Assembly (NCBI GenBank): GCA_900758845.1
Contig: CAAESW010000022.1
Location: forward strand, 1-8,034
DNA from: an uncultured Collinsella sp.
Lineage (GTDB): Bacteria > Actinomycetota > Coriobacteriia > Coriobacteriales > Coriobacteriaceae
Direction: 5' to 3'
Length of the DNA: 8,034 nt
Part shown: positions 5,805 through 8,034 of the stretch, one piece after another
How positions within the stretch are numbered: the stretch's first letter is position 1
Layout: each line of letters opens with the position of its first letter
Notes under the pieces: model-generated
Told to the model about the DNA's origin: nothing
Databases searched by the model: none
The model's input: only the letters and a program-made list of their open reading frames with translations
Program-made: the position numbers and the translations under genes

Positions 5805-5836
5805 GGAGCGGATTCGCCAAATGCAAAGGAGCCGCT

Positions 5837-6748
5837 ATGCCTATGTGCCCGCTGGTCGATTGCCATACCCACACCTCGTTTTCGGACGGCCATGCCTCAT
5901 TTGAGGACAACGTCCGCGCCGCTGCCGCCGCCGGCTGCCGCGTCATGGTCTCGACCGACCATCTCACCCTGCCCGCCAGCATGGACGCCAGCTGCGAAGT
6001 GCAGGTTGTCGAGGGCGACTTGCCGGCACATCGTCTGGCCTTTGAGGACGCCCGCAAGCTCGCCGCGCAGATTGCGCCGGAGCTCACCTTTATCTACGGT
6101 TTTGAATGCGATTGGTACGAGGGCTGCGAGCCTTTGGTTGAGCGCTGGTCAGCGAGCGCCGTGGTGCGCTTGGGCAGCGTGCACTGGATTGGCGACCCCG
6201 GCGATATCATGGCCGGTGCCGCGGGTACGGCGGGAACGGAAAACGTCGCTCGCCCCGATACACCCGATTCCCTTTGCGGTTGGATCGACGACGACACCAA
6301 CCTGCACGTTTGGAAAAACCTGGGGGTACGCGGCGTGTGGGAGCGCTACGTCGACGACTGGTGCCGCGCTTGCGAAAGCTCACTCAACTTTGACGTGATG
6401 GCCCATCCCGACCTGGTTATGCGCTTTTCGAAGGAGGGCTTTGCGCCCGATTTTGACCCGGCGCCGTTTTGGGAGCAGATGGCCGAATGCGCCCACGATA
6501 CGGGTCGCCGCGTTGAGGTCTCGACGGCTGCGCCGCGCAAGGGGCTCGACGATTACTACCCCGCGACCGGGCTGTTGCGTCGCTTTGCCCATGCCGAGGT
6601 GCCGATTACTTTTGGCTCGGACGCGCACCGCGCCTGTGATATTTGCTGGAACATCCGCGAGGCCCAGGCCCACGCCTACGACTGCGACTACCGGGCCTTC
6701 GATATCCCCCACCCCACCGGCGAATGGGAATCCACGCCCCTCGCCTAG
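5837..6748 (+). CDS. PHP-domain histidinol-phosphatase (HisK/HisJ type)
   Basis: The 303-residue protein is a PHP-superfamily phosphoesterase of the HisK type, which dephosphorylates L-histidinol phosphate, the penultimate compound of histidine synthesis. All metal-ligand motifs are visible: DCHTHTSFSDG (8-18, H10 and H12), TDH (40-42), GFECDW (88-93, E90), GSVHW (113-117, H116), MAHPD (188-192, H190) and GSDAH (260-264, D262 and H264). I chose ATG 5837 because AAAGGAG lies five to six bases upstream and homologues begin just before the HTH motif; the frame is open to 5615 but runs through the inverted repeat. The gene converges on hisE, 147 bases away, so it neighbours the his operon but is transcribed separately. 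Other PHP phosphatases have the same motifs, so specificity rests on length, the SVHW motif and context. Confidence 0.85.
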   Translation: MPMCPLVDCHTHTSFSDGHASFEDNVRAAAAAGCRVMVSTDHLTLPASMDASCEVQVVEGDLPAHRLAFEDARKLAAQIAPELTFIYGFECDWYEGCEPLVERWSASAVVRLGSVHWIGDPGDIMAGAAGTAGTENVARPDTPDSLCGWIDDDTNLHVWKNLGVRGVWERYVDDWCRACESSLNFDVMAHPDLVMRFSKEGFAPDFDPAPFWEQMAECAHDTGRRVEVSTAAPRKGLDDYYPATGLLRRFAHAEVPITFGSDAHRACDICWNIREAQAHAYDCDYRAFDIPHPTGEWESTPLA

Positions 6749-6760
6749 CCATCCCTTCAT

Positions 6761-6829
6761 AAGTTGCGGTGGAATAGGGATTGTTTTGCCTGATGAAGCG
6801 CTTAAACAGTCCCTATTTCACCGCAACTT
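6761..6829. repeat. 69-base inverted repeat between hisK and hisE (MITE- or REP-like)
   Basis: Arms at 6761-6786 and 6804-6829 are complementary over 26 bases with two mismatches and enclose a 17-base loop. The outer core AGTTGCGGTGRAATAG recurs alone at 116-131. Thirteen bases past the hisK stop it could form a hairpin in either transcript, but neither side has a T-run, so it is at best an inefficient terminator. The shape (short, non-coding, near-perfect terminal repeats, core found elsewhere) resembles a miniature transposable element. I see no clear target-site duplication. Confidence 0.75.
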
Positions 6830-6846
6830 CCATGACCCCGTTACAC

Positions 6847-6900
6847 CAACAAAGACTGTCCCAAACGACTAGTCGTTTAAGAACGTCCCCAATGACTAGT
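6847..6900. repeat. Degenerate tandem repeat with 16-base palindrome overlapping the hisE stop
   Basis: On the minus strand two units beginning ACTAGTC (at 6900 and 6873) run in tandem with a 27-base period and about two thirds identity. Both contain a GGGAC phrase. The junction forms the perfect palindrome AAACGACTAGTCGTTT (6863-6878). The left unit contributes the hisE TAG stop (6898-6896), so the element has fixed the end of HisE. It looks like a second dispersed intergenic repeat beside the one at 6761-6829. There is no terminator-type T-run. Confidence 0.5.
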
Positions 6901-7213
6901 GGCGGCGGGCGTTGAGTTCGCCGGCAAGCTCGTCGAGGGTGATACCGTAGCGCTCAAGGGTTACGAGCAGGTGGTAGACCAGGTCGCCGGCCTCGTAGCG
7001 GATGTGATCGTGATCGTTATCCTTGCAGGCCATAATCACCTCGCTTGCCTCCTCGGCAAGCTTCTTGAGCAGCTCGTCCTCGACGTCGGTCAGCAGACGC
7101 GCGGTATAGCTCTCCTGCGGCGATGCATCACGACGACCGTGAATCACCTCGGCCAGACCTGTCAACGTCTCACCGATATTTCCATCCTGAACGTTTGCGG
7201 TGCGCACACCCAT
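6896..7213 (-). CDS. hisE: Phosphoribosyl-ATP pyrophosphohydrolase
   Basis: The 105-residue protein is a complete HisE, the second step of histidine synthesis (phosphoribosyl-ATP to phosphoribosyl-AMP plus pyrophosphate). It has the all-alpha NTP-pyrophosphohydrolase fold: LLKKLAEEASEV (48-59) with the EExxE acids E54, E55 and E58, then YEAGDLVYHLLV (73-84) with E74 and D77. ATG 7213 has AAAGGA seven bases upstream. It lies 44 bases after hisI, so HisE and HisI are separate proteins here rather than the HisIE fusion of enterobacteria. It is the last gene of the operon on this strand. The tail ARRH ends in a stop supplied by the adjacent repeat. It shares its catalytic motif pattern with MazG at 3603-4451. 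Confidence 0.96.
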   Translation of the reverse strand: MGVRTANVQDGNIGETLTGLAEVIHGRRDASPQESYTARLLTDVEDELLKKLAEEASEVIMACKDNDHDHIRYEAGDLVYHLLVTLERYGITLDELAGELNARRH

Positions 7214-7257
7214 AGTTCAATCCTTTCTGGTGCCGAGCGTCTAATCGAGCGCCCGCC

Positions 7258-7587
7258 CTACGCGAGCTTCTTAAAGAAGCAGGTACGGTTGCCGGTGTGG
7301 CAGGCCGGACCCGGCGAGTCGACCTTGACCAGCAGCGTATCGCTATCGCAGTCGGCCCAGAGCTCCTTGACCGCTTGCATATTGCCGCTCGTCGCGCCCT
7401 TGTTCCAGAGCTCCTGGCGACTGCGGCTCCAAAACCACGTGGTACCGGTCTTGAGCGTCAGCCCCACCGACTCCTCGTTCATCCAAGCAACCATAAGCAC
7501 CTCGCCGGTGTCATACTGCTGAACCACACAAGGAATCAACCCACGGGCGTCGTACGTAAGATCAGACGCTTCTATTACCTCAGTCAT
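7258..7587 (-). CDS. hisI: Phosphoribosyl-AMP cyclohydrolase
   Basis: The 109-residue protein is HisI, which opens the purine ring of phosphoribosyl-AMP in the third step of histidine synthesis. It shows RGLIPCVVQQYDTGEVLMVAW (15-35), WSRSRQELWNKG (53-64), the magnesium-binding DCDSD (79-83) and the zinc-ligand cysteines C96 and C103 in ACHTGNRTCF, with C80 as the third likely ligand. Two adjacent ATGs (7590 and 7587) are possible; AGGAG lies two bases before the first and five before the second, so I prefer 7587. The frame stays open to a TTG at 7662, but that extension reads through the hairpin element and is unlike HisI. It follows hisF after a long 148-base spacer and precedes hisE. Confidence 0.95.
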   Translation of the reverse strand: MTEVIEASDLTYDARGLIPCVVQQYDTGEVLMVAWMNEESVGLTLKTGTTWFWSRSRQELWNKGATSGNMQAVKELWADCDSDTLLVKVDSPGPACHTGNRTCFFKKLA

Positions 7588-7592
7588 CATTT

Positions 7593-7597
7593 CTCCT
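7593..7597 (-). promoter_or_regulatory. Ribosome binding site deciding the hisI start
   Basis: AGGAG on the minus strand is followed by AA and then ATGATG. Spacing is two bases to the first ATG and five to the second, favouring the second. It excludes the TTG-initiated longer frame starting at 7662. Confidence 0.75.
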
Positions 7598-7635
7598 AAG
7601 CAACAAACGAAATCCCACAGGTCGGCGAGGGTTGT

Positions 7636-7722
7636 CCAGGTGCCCGAGATTCCGAGCGACAAGCCCGACGACGCGTACTTAAGTACGCGAGGAGGGTTGG
7701 AGCCGGAAGGTCGGGTGCCTGG
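7636..7722 (-). repeat. Long imperfect hairpin in the hisF-hisI spacer, centred on an 18-base palindrome
   Basis: The centre CGCGTACTTAAGTACGCG (7672-7689) is perfectly palindromic. Outward from it, blocks continue to pair: TTCCG (7650-7654) with CGGAA (7704-7708), CCCGA (7643-7647) with TCGGG (7711-7715), and CCAGG (7636-7640) with CCTGG (7718-7722), separated by small internal loops. The result is an 87-base hairpin in the his transcript. No T-run follows. It could be a dispersed repeat, an RNA-processing or stability element, or a partial attenuator between hisF and hisI. The pairing is seen directly; all roles are inference. Confidence 0.7.
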
Positions 7723-7735
7723 GCAAGCCGCAGCG

Positions 7736-8034
7736 CTAAAAGTCCAGCCTCACAGGGATGCCCTGCGACGCCATATACTCCTTCACCTGGCGAATGCTGA
7801 ACGTCCCAAAGTGAAAGACGCTCGCCGCCAGCACGGCATCGGCCTCGCCCTCGATCACACCCTCGGCAAAATGCTCGAGCGTACCCACGCCGCCGCTCGC
7901 AATCACCGGAATCGGCACCGCGCGCGCCACGGCGCGGGTGAGCGCCAGGTCAAATCCGGCCTTGGTGCCGTCGCGGTCCATACTGGTGAGCAGGATCTCG
8001 CCGGCGCCGCGACGAGCCGCCTCCTCGGCCCACG
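7736..8034 (-). CDS. hisF: Imidazole glycerol phosphate synthase cyclase subunit, C-terminal part (start beyond window)
   Basis: About 98 C-terminal residues of HisF are visible; the start lies past 8034. HisF is the (beta/alpha)8-barrel cyclase that, with the glutaminase HisH, forms imidazole glycerol phosphate and AICAR. The visible part contains GAGEILLTSMDRDGTKAGFDL, a HisF hallmark (here cut into GAGEILLTSMD and RDGTKAGFDL), the phosphate-binding ASGGVGT, the second phosphate-binding segment AASVFHFG, and a C-terminus GIPVRLDF. Catalytic aspartates of the N-terminal half are out of view. An internal ATG at 7981 is not the start, because the frame stays open and homologous to the window edge. 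It is the most upstream his gene seen here. Confidence 0.97.
   Translation of the reverse strand, partial: WAEEAARRGAGEILLTSMDRDGTKAGFDLALTRAVARAVPIPVIASGGVGTLEHFAEGVIEGEADAVLAASVFHFGTFSIRQVKEYMASQGIPVRLDF

Noticed and set aside
6755..6900. Bidirectional rho-independent terminator between hisK and hisE
   Set aside because: Both palindromes fold, but neither is GC-rich at the base with a T-run on either strand. They are better described as repeats; termination there is possible but not shown.
7588..7662. Longer HisI beginning at TTG 7662
   Set aside because: It has no ribosome binding site, reads through the hairpin element, and adds residues not found in HisI proteins. AGGAG before ATGATG at 7590-7585 is a better start.
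7588..7735. T-box or other histidine-sensing riboswitch in the hisF-hisI spacer
   Set aside because: No T-box sequence, specifier loop or following terminator is visible. The structure is a single long hairpin.

Overview
The window reads as chromosomal DNA from a high-GC actinobacterium, most likely a member of the Coriobacteriia close to Collinsella. The evidence is GC-rich codon use, the actinobacterial gene order mazG-eno-ftsB/divIC-ppx, and the character of the encoded proteins and intergenic repeats. The genus is an inference from memory of such sequences, not from a search. Almost all genes lie on the minus strand. The one clear exception is a PHP-family phosphatase gene at 5837-6748.

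Layout, left to right. At 1-43 the first 14 codons of an unidentified minus-strand gene run off the edge. Its leader carries a hairpin and a 16-base sequence that recurs at 6761-6829. A minus-strand housekeeping block follows: ppx/gppA-type phosphatase (145-1146), a FtsB/DivIC-type division protein (1167-1928), a rho-independent terminator (2020-2051) and enolase (2124-3413). The enolase leader (3414-3542) holds a candidate promoter, two copies of a 10-base direct repeat and a possible 15-codon upstream ORF. A second minus-strand unit is larC2-like (5058-5543), yfcE-like phosphodiesterase (4454-5002) and mazG (3603-4451). It is closed by a strong hairpin terminator (3550-3598).

The divergent gap 5544-5836 contains a 65-base inverted repeat. 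The plus-strand gene encodes a HisK-type histidinol phosphatase with a complete set of PHP metal ligands. It converges on the 3' end of a histidine operon read on the minus strand: hisF (partial, from beyond 8034), hisI (7258-7587) and hisE (6896-7213). HisI and HisE catalyse the cyclohydrolase and pyrophosphohydrolase steps, HisF the cyclase step, and the PHP enzyme would supply the histidinol-phosphate phosphatase step. Two palindromic repeats lie between hisK and hisE, and a long imperfect hairpin lies between hisF and hisI.

The genes are mostly ordinary core metabolism and division. The unexplained material is in the spacers: several palindromic elements that look dispersed, a possible uORF and operator pair in front of eno, and a LarC2 domain encoded alone without LarC1. 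I see no CRISPR array, tRNA, rRNA, phage module or defence system.
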